NCBI GenBank assembly: GCA_963277665.1
Contig: OY728121.1
Span: forward strand, 959,114,097 to 959,178,096
Length of the DNA stretch: 64,000 bases
Direction of reading: 5' to 3'
From: Viscum album
Taxonomy: Eukaryota; Streptophyta; Magnoliopsida; Santalales; Viscaceae
Made by a program: the position numbers and the translations under genes. Positions within the stretch are counted from its first letter, which is position 1; every line of letters begins with the position of its first letter. The notes under the pieces were generated by a model. The model had not been told where the DNA came from. It worked only from the letters and a program-made list of their open reading frames with translations, and did no database searches. Positions 39,585-50,698 of this stretch are shown piece by piece.

Positions 39585-41075
39585 TGTTATCTGAGATGTA
39601 TTCTGTATACACTAACCATGTTTAGAATATGTTGGATACACCTGAAGGGGTATGTATTATAGAGACATAATAGGTATTCTATAAGATAATATACATGGAT
39701 TATAGAATGATTACAGATAAATCATTATAGGTTGCTAAAGGTTGTAAGATAATTCATGGTATTGAAAATGAAGAAACATTTTCACATAAAGATATAATAA
39801 ATCTCATTTGTATATTTCTTAGAAAAGGAGATTAAATTTATTATGATATACATCTAATTGTTATCAAAATTGTTTTCCATAATGGGAATTCAGTTGAGGT
39901 TATATATAAGATACAACATTATGGTTGTTATTTACAAAATGAGATAATTTAGGTATGCAATATGATAAATATATTTATATATTGAATTTTTTTCATTAAT
40001 GGAATTTTAAGTTTGATAATGAAATCAATGTGTTTCGTTTCATAGAAAACGTGAATGATTCCTATGTATTGTTGAATATTATTGGTAGATTTGTATTTTT
40101 TCTAATATTTATTATAGATGAAATAATTTATTTTAGAAACTACTTCCTGATAATTCCTCCTGTGAATATGTACTTAGGTGTGTACTTTTGAATGGAAGAA
40201 TTGCTTGAATAATCCTATATATGATATCTAGATAACTATACAGATAAATATATGATTTTAATTTGATATAGTTTGTAAAATTACATTCTTAAAGATCTAA
40301 GGAGGTTTACCATTAAGAAATCCATAATATGGCCTTTACAATTTTTTTATCAAAAAAATCATAGGATGTTTTACGATCCTTATAAAGAGTTATAAAGGAT
40401 GGGTGTAATACTCCACACATCTTATATAGTTTTAATCATTTAAAACACATTGTATATTCGATCTGATGTCACCATTGATATAAAATTAGAGGAAAATACT
40501 AATCCAATTATGTTTATAGGAACTACATTATTTTGAATAATATTATAATGTACTTGAGAATGAAAAAGGAAATCATAATGATCTCTATATAAAAGTATTA
40601 TCTTTTTCTAAAATGTTACATTGATTTTAATATCCAATCTAATAAATATGGCATGATATCTCAATATGGATTATTGTTTTCTTAAATTGTGGTTCTATCA
40701 ATTTTAATAGTTCCAAACAGGATTCCTTAGTAATCAAAAAAATAAAGGAAAATTATATCACTACATCATATATTGTGAATGATATTTCATGTGTTAATAA
40801 GGTCACTAAATAACAATGAGTGGTTCCTAGGATTAAATGAATAATTTAGCATTATTCGGACAAACATTGAAAAAAACTCAAGATAAAGAACCTCAATTTC
40901 ACTAGAGGACCAAAAAAATCCTTCATAAACAACATAACATATAAGAAATTGTAGATATTGTTGATGTAGATATAATTTTGGTTATCATAGATTATTATTT
41001 AGAATATCCATAGACGAAGCCATTATCACAAAATATGTATAGGGCCATATAGAGTCTCTTGATATAAAATAAATA
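39585..41075 (+). pseudogene. Element G, right part: Ty1/copia reverse transcriptase and RNase H
   Basis: At 39592-39700 translation gives SEMYSVYTNHV and DTPEGV, the start of the copia RT domain. VAKGCK and NEETFSH follow. At 39860-39930 IVIKIVFHNGNSVEVIY matches the D-V-K-T-A-F-L-N-G block, with the catalytic Asp lost. Near 40090-40120 FFLIFIIDE replaces F-L-x-L-YVDD. At 40620-40720 a run with CFLKLW corresponds to the RNase H STSGY region. At 40880-41060 KEPQFH, RTKKIL and EYP then TKPLS match the copia RNase H end, where the family has a TKHI motif and then DP-x-TK. Stops and frame changes are frequent. It joins the integrase part at 18270 across element B. Confidence 0.8.
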
Positions 41076-41434
41076 ATATTATTTTTAAAAGGTTTTACAC
41101 TATATCATGTTATTATAATAAATTCATTCTCCATTTGTTATTCATTCATGTTTTATAAAATATAATTTACAAGAATATTTGAAGGATAAGATCACATCAG
41201 AGTGTGACATTGAGTTTCCCCTAATCAATGATGGTCGTGGATTATAAAGGGTTGTGTTGATATGTTAATAATTGTATTAATAGAATTATGTACTGATTTA
41301 AAGGGGTTGTATAAGTGGTATAAATAATAGATTCCATTGGTAATGAGTAGAGTCTTATTTCATGGATAGACCCTCCATGATTATCCAATGTAATTTCATA
41401 AAATCATTGACATATAAAAGTTTCTATGTTAGTT
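41076..41434. other. AT-rich stretch after copia RNase H, possible 3' LTR start
   Basis: By position this should hold the polypurine tract and the start of the copia 3' LTR. A TGTGACATTGAG at about 41202 preceded by CAGAG is a weak candidate start. No pair is available to confirm it. Confidence 0.3.
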
Positions 41435-41448
41435 ATTAACAAATATCA
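41435..41448 (+). repeat. Left target-site duplication of the SINE-like insertion
   Basis: ATTAACAAATATCA, repeated with one mismatch at 41721-41734 (ATTAACCAATATCA). The two copies exactly bracket the only GC-rich segment of this region. Confidence 0.75.
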
Positions 41449-41720
41449 GTGATCCTCTTGTCCCCTCAACTCCGTGTGGAACTGGCCCAAGCCCAAGCTT
41501 GGAAACCTTGGGCCTAGCTGGGGATGTGCGAAAGGGGTGGGTTAAGGCTGCCTCAATACCCCCTAAACCGACCAACACATTTTCCCCACCGTTGGTGGTG
41601 TGGTGGTAAGGTTTTGGGAGGTGAGGGGTGGGTTGTGTGGTCAAGTCCCTCGGCTTGCGATTTAATGTTATTTTATTTCTTGTGTGTGTGCCGCTTTCAT
41701 GGTTGTACCCAAATTTTTTA
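41449..41720 (+). mobile_element. SINE-like insertion with tRNA-type promoter boxes
   Basis: A 272-bp insertion, far richer in G and C than its surroundings, bounded by a 14-bp target duplication. That duplication length is typical of LINE-assisted retroposition. Its plus strand carries a good pol III A box (TGGTGTGGTGGTA, 10 of 13 matches to TGGCGCAGTGGTA) and B box (TGGTCAAGTCC, 9 of 11 matches to GGTTCAAGTCC) with the 53-base span of a tRNA gene. A weaker second pair (TGGCCCAAGC at 41483, TGTGCGAAAGG at 41525) also spans 53 bases, so the element may be dimeric. The 3' end is AT-rich (AAATTTTTTA). Reverse orientation was considered but gave no promoter boxes. Open frames over it on both strands are by-products of base composition. 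Confidence 0.65.
41596..41648 (+). promoter_or_regulatory. Pol III A box and B box of the SINE-like insertion
   Basis: A box 41596-41608, B box 41638-41648. The distance from A-box start to B-box end is 53 bases, as in tRNA genes. It lies about 147 bp inside the insertion rather than at its 5' end, which is unusual for a simple SINE. Confidence 0.55.
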
Positions 41721-41734
41721 ATTAACCAATATCA
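41721..41734 (+). repeat. Right target-site duplication of the SINE-like insertion
   Basis: ATTAACCAATATCA, 13 of 14 bases identical to 41435-41448. Confidence 0.75.
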
Positions 41735-44700
41735 CTAAAGGAAGGTGAGAAAACTAGCATGTTATCCTTCATACTTTGATAGGATTCTTACATATGTCCT
41801 CGTGATGTTGATAATCATGTTGGGGTTTTATATTATAATGATCATGTAATTAGTTAGAGCACATCCAAGATGATTTTTTACACTATAACGACATGTAAAT
41901 ACATAATTGTTTCAATTGAATTAGTCATATTAACTTCAATTTCATAATTATATTCATCACATAAAATGTGTCTAGCTACTTGGAGGACGGTTCTTTGTTT
42001 TACACATTAGTATGAACATTGACATATGATGTAATCATTTACATGGTAAGTCAATTTTAGATAATGAAGAATATATTTTATGTTCTATTGGTACATGTAT
42101 TTATTTCATATATTTTAGGTTGTTTTTATATATTTATTTAAGTATAATATTTTATATTCTTACCAATATTTGGATTGATTAACATGTTTTTTTGTTATGA
42201 TACAAATTTTATTTGGAAATGATAAAAAATGAGAGGATTATTATAATATAATGCTAGATCATTTCATAACACGAAGAAGCATGGAATGAAACCTGGAAAC
42301 TAAATCCAAAATGGAGCTTGGAAGTAAAGAACCAAGGAAAAAAAGAAGTACTGGCACCAAAAATTTAAGATTAAAATTGTGTAATTATTCCATGACATGA
42401 ATGATCTACATTTTGTGACACTAATTTAATTATAATGAGCCTGAAAACAATAATTTAATACTCCAAGGTCCCAAACATTACATATCGTGAAACACTGAAA
42501 AAAGATGAAAGTGTTTGGATGACCCATAAATTAATTGATTTTATATAATGGATAGAGGAGACATATTTTATGACCCTAGGACCATATTAGTTGACTTTAT
42601 GACCAATTATGATTCCATTTAATGTATCATTATCCCTATTAGATTCTATAAATAGGGATCCAAGCTAATGCTACAAATATATATCTGGAGATCAAAGTCT
42701 AGGGAGGGAATTTATGTTGTTTTAGGGTTCTCCACCACATTATCATTGGTTTTATGTGTTTTATTTTCCAATATTTTCCCCCCTTACTCCATAATCACTA
42801 TGGTGAGATGCTAACACTTATCATCTTTAATGGTTATGTACCTTAATAGGTAGTATTTACTCAGATCAATTTCTTAATCATACTCATGTATTTTAATTTC
42901 AACAGTTTGATTAACAATTTGAAATAAATTTATTTACATTTCATCATGAAAATTGATAATTGAAAAAATATTAAAAAATTAATATTTATCAAATGATTTA
43001 CCTTGAATATTGGTAGGATCTTTTTTTCATTCATGGAAAATGATTTAAAATATGGTATACTAAAAAACCTAAAGTAGAATTTCCTCAATTAACTGGCGAA
43101 GAGAAAAGGGGAATCAATGTATTGATGAGGGGATACCTTGAGCATTAGATCCACCTTGTCTTGAATATAATGTCAATAATGGATTAAAAATGTTAAATTC
43201 TAAAATCAAATTTCACAAAAACCATAAAAACAAAAAAAAATCTCACCCATTCATTTTTGATTTCTAAACAATCAATCTATTATACTTCTCCTCATTCATT
43301 CTCATTCCAAAAATTGTTCAAGAAACCGAATACTATTTTTTCCTTCATTCATAAATATAAATAAAAAAATCTTTTGAAAACCAAAATTGAATAATTTCAC
43401 CATATATGTGGTTTCAACATCAAAATTTCATAATAAAGTATTTTAATAAATATAGTATCATAAATAAACCAATATAGAAATAAAGAAACACTTTGGGCCT
43501 ATCAGATATACAAGATTTATGTTATTCTCTATCAAGTAGTAACTCAATTTCATCTGAAAATAAATTATATAGGTCTAAAATGAATTCATATGATACATAT
43601 TTTGGTGTATGTGTTCGTATAGAGGATTGAGTATGTTTGATATTGGTTATTCCATACACATTACTATCTTGAGTATCACTGATGTGTTTTTATAGGGTAT
43701 ATTTTCCATATGTAAATGTAATATGGTTTTTTAATTATAATAAGACATATAGGGACACATAACGAAGAATTTGGATAGTGATTACTTTTCAAATTAAGTG
43801 TTTGTTCTGAAATGATTATATTTTGATATATAATATCCCAAATAGTTTGGATGGATTCGCAAAGAGTTCATAAGAGTGGGAATAAATCCCTAAAGGATTT
43901 TAGTATAAGTTGAATATCCTCATATGTTAATCATAATTATATGCATGTGATTTATATATCATAATGATATATTGGTGCCAATATATCTATAATCCCAATC
44001 CAAATATTACTTTTGTTTCATTTTAGTTTGGATTCATGTGATTCCAACCCATAATACAATTCACCCAAAATTATTTGTTCAATCAACCAACAATTCCACA
44101 AAATTATCTCGTGCATTATTTATCAATTATAAAAAATTATAAATTCGTTAATTATTATATTAAATCTGCATTGAAGTGTTCAATTTAGAGTAATACAATA
44201 GGAAGTAATGTAAAATTTTATTACCAACACTCGTCATTTTATAATTGTTATGAGTCATGGAATATAAAAGAGATTACGTTCATTTCATTAAGAGTGGTTA
44301 GAGACCATTAATTTCATTAAAAATTTGTATAGATCTATTCCATCCATTAATATCATTTTCACTATATATTTAAGGTTTTTAAAAATTTATCATTTATTAG
44401 AATTCTTGAATTTGTGAAATGGGATAAGAAGGTGTGTGGAATACATAAAGAGGTAGAAATCCTATGTGTGTTACTCATCTTATCATGGCCAATAGAACAA
44501 AATTGATATGGAGGATACTAATATTCTTAAATAGGTATATTGTTCTTCATTATTCAGGAATATTAACTCAATCAATGATAGTTCAGGTTGTATTTGTGTT
44601 TACTTCTAAAATTTATGATCACGTGAAAATCCCAAAAAAACCCTTCAAAAAAATATCTATTGCAGCTAGTTTTTTTCCAACCAAAAACATTAATTAAATC

Positions 44701-45710
44701 TTCCCACATATTGAATGAATCTAGAGAGTGGCCAAAAATAACGTTGAACTATTTTTTATATTTAACTCATGTAATGGACGCCTTTAGTAAAATAATATTT
44801 TTATTTGAGATATTTATATTTTATGAATAAATTTTAATTATTTTATCCTTATAAAATCTTGTTAATATTATATTCATATTATATAATTAATTAATCAAAT
44901 GTTGATAAAATGATTAACTAAAAATAAATTTATTTTATTCCATTATGAATTCTTGTTAATTAATTTAATTTATATGATCAAGAATAAAAATATACCACAC
45001 AATAATTTTATTCATTATGGACTTGATTAAAATAAAATTAACATTAGTATCATGATCATGAACATTAAATATAAATTTTCCCATAGAGGTAATGAAAAAA
45101 TGACCCTTGAAAATCAGGGAAAAATTCATAAAAATATACATTGATGAAGTTACAACATTACCACACTAAATTTTCTATCTAATAGGCTTGTTGAAAGTAG
45201 AATTGTATAATGGACCACCTCTTCTATTTGGAGAACTTTACATTACATATATTTATTTGAACATAGATGAGATAAACTTGAGGTATGGAATCAAAAAAAC
45301 TATGGACACATATTAAGGTAAATAATAATGGTGGGGGTGATAATTCACTTACAATCATATTAAATTTAAATTAAACTTTATTACACAATAAAATAATGGA
45401 ATATATATTAAATTAAATATACACCCAATACAAAAATTTTGATAGTCATGATCATTATCATCCACTCATGAAATGATTTCACAATTCATAAAACATTCTA
45501 TCATTCACGTACATTTATTTTTTAAGATAAATCACTTGAATAAATTTTCATATAAATTAATTAATTCATTTATCATAATTTTCAAGATGAACTATAATAT
45601 TTGAAACATCTAATGAGGTATGATTTCGTTATTATTTTTTTAACCCCCATTATTTTGGTTAATGAATGGTATCCCAGAAATAGGGAATTCTTTCAGAGTG
45701 TCCCAAGGGG
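41735..45710. other. Unassigned AT-rich region
   Basis: About 4 kb without recognisable coding sequence; the longest open frame (44464-44697, plus) has no motif. The part at 42240-42900 resembles a retrotransposon LTR or promoter region because of a TATA box at 42647 and a following GGTGAGATGCTAAC stretch (42801-42814). No partner copy is visible. The rest is low-complexity AT sequence, probably very old repeats. Confidence 0.35.
42647..42655 (+). promoter_or_regulatory. TATA-box candidate
   Basis: TATAAATAG in the context TTCTATAAATAGGGATCC. This is the classical plant TATA arrangement, also common in LTRs. In such an AT-rich region the match alone is weak, but the GGGATCC after it and the mixed-base stretch downstream make it stand out. 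Confidence 0.4.
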
Positions 45711-46214
45711 TCAGGAGACAAAAATGGGTTTAATGTATCCATCCAATGCATGATAACCAGTTAGAGAATAGTTATTACTATTCATGAACCATAAATGTAT
45801 TGTTTGGTAAGGGTTTTGCATAGTTACAAAACTGTTTAAGGAGGGACAATGAGGATGTGATTCTTGATCACTTTTATTGAGGCATCCAAATAGTGATGAA
45901 AGGTTTTTAAAACTATGTGGATGGATATTAAAAATGTGAAGCATGTTTTCTGATTAGAAAGAGGGATCCATTGGGCTTAGGTCATGATTTGGAAAACCTG
46001 TGGCCAAACTATGAATGTCATAATTATTGGGAAAATGAACTTTCTCCCCACATACCATTATATTATTTTCCCTATCTCTCCCCCATTTATTTCCAGCAGT
46101 AATGGTTGTTAACCAAATCCCACAAATCTCTCTAAAGGTATTGTTCCCTTGATAATTATTAATTTTTTGTGTTGTTGTTTGTGAATGGGCATTCCAAGAA
46201 AATGTAAATGTCAA
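45711..46214 (-). pseudogene. Unrecognised open stretch, possible captured gene fragment
   Basis: On the minus strand a single frame runs for about 168 codons with only one stop (at 45954-45956), in DNA where stops normally come every 20-30 codons. It has no ATG at its start (first possible start TTG). Translation contains HFPNNYDIHSL, GFPNHDLSP, LFGCLNKSDQ and CPSLNSFV, with ordinary amino-acid composition rather than the Ile/Asn/Lys bias of chance frames here. I do not recognise a family. It could be a decayed exon of a host gene, a captured gene inside a transposon, or an unfamiliar retroelement domain. Base composition is slightly less AT-rich than its neighbours. Confidence 0.35.
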
Positions 46215-47282
46215 ATTTCGTCTATTCTTTCAAAACAATATTTATGTGGATGTTCTTCTACAACTGAATATCCTAATACCCAATTTTTCTAGTGAGTTCT
46301 TCACTTCCATTTTTATGTCCATTTTAGTTGTAATCAATGGTATTCATTTGAAAATTTTTTGTATCCGAACAATAGGTAGGTGGTCTACAAGATACCTCCC
46401 ATAGTATTGTTGTTATTTTGGGGTATTTGTTTTTCATATTTCACTCAATTACCCCGTAGTTTAGTTTTTAAATAAGAAATAAATATTTGGACCCCAAAAT
46501 GATATTTCATACCTTTCATGGATCCTATTAGAGATGTTTAGGAAATGATTCTATGTTTAGCTCCACCCATGAAGTGAGTCATCCTCATGAAAATGTTAAA
46601 AGAGTTATAAAATTGGAGATATAGTTTTTATGTGATTTAATTAATTTCAAGTCTTTTCTAAATATGATATAATGGAAAAATGCATAGTATAGATAAATTT
46701 AAAGTAAAAGATGTTATTAATAGGTTATAGAAAAAATTGGTTATTGGTTAAAATGGGATTGAATATATTGTTAATTTGTTTTAATAAAATCGTATTGATT
46801 TAGTCATGAGAAAAATTGGTTAAATATTTTACATATTTATTTTGATTAAAAATGTTGAATGCGGTAGAACATGTGAATAATGTTGAATGGATGAGGTATA
46901 CCCTTGATATCATTATTTGTTAAAAGTATATGTGTATTAAAACTTGTGAAAGATGAATTGGTGAAATTCTTATAGATGGTGGCAGATGGCTCCCAACCAA
47001 GGGTAAGGATAATGGACATGAAGATCTATATCCATAATTTCGAATGGTTATAAATTATAGTCATCATCCATGACAAGATATGATTGACATGAAAAAAACC
47101 TATTCTTTGATATGGTATTGACATGGTGATCTGAGGAAAAATGCCTACTTCAAGGATTTGGTAAATGGGATGGTGCACCTAAGTATTTGAAATTTAGATG
47201 ATAAATTAATACCCATTTTATTTTAGAAATAGAAATGTTAAAAAAATTATTATTTGAATATATTTATGAAAAAATGAAGAAG
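46215..47282. other. Unassigned AT-rich stretch before LTR F
   Basis: No motif recognised. It ends in a purine-rich run (GAAAAAATGAAGAAG, 47268-47282) directly before the LTR start at 47283. That run could be a polypurine tract, in which case LTR F would be a 3' LTR. No integrase or chromodomain trace was seen upstream to support this. Confidence 0.3.
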
Positions 47283-48196
47283 TGTAACGGCCCAAACCTC
47301 TCCAGTCCATTACATTGTAAAAGTTTGATGTGGTCAAACACGACGCATGTTATAATAATAATTTTTTTTGATAATAATAACTGTTAAGGGTGGCGTGAAG
47401 ATGGGTGGTGTTAATTAGATTAAATGGTTTTTATTTTATCATTGTTAAATAAAAGAAATAAAATTAAATGTATTCAATGAGGGGATCCACATGGAATAAA
47501 TTATAATAGAATAAATTATAATAAATTAGGTGCATGTAATAAATTATAATTCAATGAAATTCATGGGGCGCAAACCCTTACAGGTGAATCCAACTTGTAT
47601 TTTAAAATATTAAAATAATTATAATAGTATTCATTTAATATATTATAAAAAATAATAATAATAAAATGATAATGAATAATGGAAGGGGTTCCCAACCCGT
47701 GCGTGAATATCATGTGTTTTGAGAGAGTTAGTAATTATAATATAATAATGAGTGTCAATAATAATAATTATTATTAATGATAATTATGGCAACCCGTTGA
47801 TGAAATTGAAAGAGGATTTATTGCTATTAAATAATAATGGTAATTGTGGATTTTGGTGTGTAATAAATGGAGAGTTTCTATAATATAGAGAGTTTCCATT
47901 AATTTTTATGTTTCTATAATGTTGGTAGTTTTAATACATTTAGATATTTCCATAATTTTGTTTTTCCATAAAGAAGGGTGCTTCCATAATGATGGGTGTT
48001 ATTATTATTAATTTTATTAATAATAAAGCTGAAGTGGGAAATAGAGTTAGGCGTTAATTGGGAGAAGAAATAGTGCATGAATAATTTGATTAATGGGAGA
48101 AAATGGAATGAGATAAATAAATTAAAGTAAATTAAATAAATCAATCATGGAAGTGATGGGGCGTGTTGGACATGGAGAAAAGGAAGGGGGAGGTGC
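47283..48196 (+). repeat. Element F LTR, left part
   Basis: Starts TGTAACGGCCCAAACC, the TGTAA(n)G-CCC start typical of plant chromovirus LTRs and like those of elements A and C. It is cut at 48196 by element A and continues at 60373. It is AT-rich with three copies of the 13-mer AATAAATTATAAT at 47495, 47510 and 47538. The total LTR exceeds 4.5 kb in this window. Confidence 0.65.
48192..48196 (+). repeat. Target-site duplication of element A (left copy)
   Basis: GGTGC, identical to 60373-60377. Five bases is the normal size for LTR retrotransposon integrase. Confidence 0.9.
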
Positions 48197-48341
48197 TATA
48201 AAGTCCCATAAAATTCAAGGGAATTTTTTTCTTAATTTTCTTTAGATTTTTACAAGAGCGCGGTTTCTGACGGCACCTGATTCCGAGGCCCGGTGTGCCC
48301 GGAATTAATTTCCGAAGTTTGTATTGGGTACATTCAATGAA

Positions 48342-49198
48342 CGAACGAGCGGGAATTTCTAACTTTTGAACCGGTGCCCGGAATCGAATTCTGAGGTCAC
48401 CGATGAACTCGCAGCGCCGATATTCGCTTAAGGAGATCTTTTCCGAGGTTGCGTTTTATGCGGAATGATAGTTAGTTTTGGGTAAAAGTTAGAATAAGTT
48501 AAATAAAATTGTGGAACACAATTTTATTTTTAGCATGTCGGTTAACTCCTCCCAAAGGGAGTTAGAGGAGGGACCCACATCCACATAACCTCCCTTGAGA
48601 GGATTAAGTGTGGTGGGGCCCACACGAGACCTAACTTTTGAACATCCATCTTAATGTGACCTTTGAGTTTCTTTCCAACTCCTTGCATTTAATTAATTGA
48701 ACAAACTTAATTAACTAATTTGAGTGTTTGAATTCTTTTGAGTTCATTTTGCTAACATTAAAAAGATAGATTATATTCTTCTTTTTGGGTTGGCATAAAC
48801 TTTGCGGGGAGAACTAAGGAGAGGAGAAGAACTCATGGAAGATCACCATCCTCTCAAGGACGAACGTTCCACGTTTTCGAAGAACGTGAAGAAACACCTC
48901 CGACCATCTTCAACCGGAGTAAGGAAGGGAAGCACCGCCGACTACGAAGTATAAAGAGGGTGACGTCTCGGCTCGACTTCACCGAGATCTTCTCCCACCA
49001 ACCTAGACGGAACGACGCCCAACTTCCGTGACGCTTGTCTTCCGCGGGTCGTTGACGAACTCCATTCTTGAAACCGAGGTAGGGGTTTATTTTATTCTTT
49101 TGTTCATGATTTCTACTCGTGATTATTTCTTCGTGAAATTTGTCCAATTGTTAGCAAATAACGCGAGGGGGCCGGACCGCACGAACATGGCCGACCCT
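48342..49198 (+). repeat. LTR tandem duplication, unit 1
   Basis: 857 bp starting CGAACGAGCGGGAATTT. The junction with unit 2 follows GGCCGACCCTC. This unit has about a dozen differences at places where unit 2 and the 3' LTR agree, for example ACTCATGG against ACTCTTGG and GAAGAAACACC against GAAGCAACACC. Confidence 0.9.
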
Positions 49199-50055
49199 CG
49201 AACGAGCGGGAATTTATAACTTTTGAACCGGTGCCCGGAATCGAATTCCGAGGGCACCGATGAACTCGCAGTGCCGATATTCGCTTAAGGATACCTTTTC
49301 CGAGGTTGCGTTTTATGCGAAATGAAAGTTAGTTTTGGGGAAAAGTTAGAATAAGTTAAATAAAATTGTCGAACACAATTTTATTTTTAACTTGTTGGTT
49401 AACTCCTCCCAAAGGGAGTTAGAGGTGGGACCCACATCCACATAACCTCCCTTGAGAGGATTAAGTGTGGTGGGGCCCACACGAGACCTAAATTTTGAAC
49501 TTCCCTCTTAATGTGACCTTTGAGTTTCTTGCCAACTCCTTGCATTTAATTAATTGAACCAACTTAATTAATTAATTTCAGTGTTTGAATTCTTTTGAAT
49601 TCATTTTTCCAACATTAAAAAGATAGATTATTTTCTTCTTTTTGGGTTGGCATAAACATTGTGGGGAGAACTAAGGAGAGGAGAAGAACTCTTGGAAGAT
49701 CACCAACCTCTCGAGGAAGAACGTTCCATGTTTCCGAAGAACATGAAGCAACACCTCCGACCATCTTCAACCGGAGTAAGGAAGGGAAGCACCACCGCCT
49801 ACGAAGTATACAGAGGGTGACGTCTCGGCTCGACTTCACCGAGCTCTTCTCCCACCAACCTAGACGGAACGACGCCCGACCTCCGCGACGCTTGTCTTCT
49901 GCGGGTCGTTGAAGAACTCCATTCTTGAAACCGAGGTAGGGGTTTATTTTATTCTTTTGTTCATGATTTCTACCCGTGATTATTTCTTCGTGAAATTTGT
50001 CCAATTGTTAGCAAATAACACGAGGGGGCCGGACCGCATGAACACGGCCGACCCC
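49199..50055 (+). repeat. LTR tandem duplication, unit 2
   Basis: 857 bp, same start motif as unit 1. By eye it is closer to the 3' LTR (57250-58095) than to unit 1. Its right edge runs on without a break into the rest of the LTR. Confidence 0.9.
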
Positions 50056-50098
50056 CCTCCTATTCATGTTTATTCTGTTGTGGATTGAAATGGGTTTG

Positions 50099-50270
50099 GC
50101 GCGGTGTCGTCGCACCACGCAGGATCATACGGCAAGAAACGCGTGGTGCCGTCGCGCCGCGTCGTAAAATAATGCAAGGACGCGACGCTGTCACGCCGCA
50201 TCGAAGAAAGTTGAAGGCGCCGCGGCCGGAGCGGGGCCGCGGCAGAGGGGCGCGGTGCCGTCGCACCACG
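50099..50270 (+). repeat. Four GC-rich mini-hairpin repeats
   Basis: Copies of a ~21-base motif of the type GCGYGGTGCCGTCGCRCCRCG lie at 50099-50120, 50141-50162, 50181-50200 and 50250-50270. Each is an imperfect palindrome (GTGGTG...CACCAC type). All four are kept in the 3' LTR at about 58152-58325. A further 9-bp-stem hairpin (GGGACCGGC / GCCGGTCCC, 3-base loop) lies at 50361-50381. Confidence 0.8.
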
Positions 50271-50698
50271 TCGGACGACGAAGGCCGCGGCCGGTTCCGG
50301 GCCGCGGCGGAATGAGAAGACCGGCGGCCAGCCGGGTCGCCGGTGTCAGAAGATGGAAGGGGGACCGGCCTTGCCGGTCCCGTTAAGGAAGAACTGGCCG
50401 ACCAGGTCAGGACGGCCGGAAGGGAGGCAAACCGGGGAAAATTAATTCCCCCGGGCAGTAAGTGAAACGACCCCCATAATGAGGGGGGCCGGTTTCACAA
50501 AGGGGGGGCAGGCGGCCCCCCGTTTTCCAGCAGCTCAACCTTCGGCCGAGCCGGCAGCACGCGGTGCGCTGCGCCGGACCGGGCCGGGTCGACTCTGTCT
50601 GGGGCGGGTCGACCCGGGTCGGGCCATCCGGGGGGTCTCGGGCCGGGCCGGCCCGTGCCCGAAACCCCCGTTACCGAGCGGTTTGGATTCAAATGCCC

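Noticed and set aside
18266..39589. A target-site duplication for element B
   Set aside because: Flanking five bases (ATTTT and TGTTA) do not match; decay or boundary error cannot be told apart.
41596..41648. A genuine tRNA gene
   Set aside because: A and B boxes match, but the sequence does not fold into an acceptor stem with an anticodon arm, and the B box is imperfect.
41429..41721. Open frames on both strands across the SINE-like insert
   Set aside because: Explained by the GC-rich retroposon; no coding motif.
42240..42900. A complete further LTR retrotransposon around the TATA box at 42647
   Set aside because: No partner LTR, primer site or coding motif nearby; kept only as a promoter candidate.
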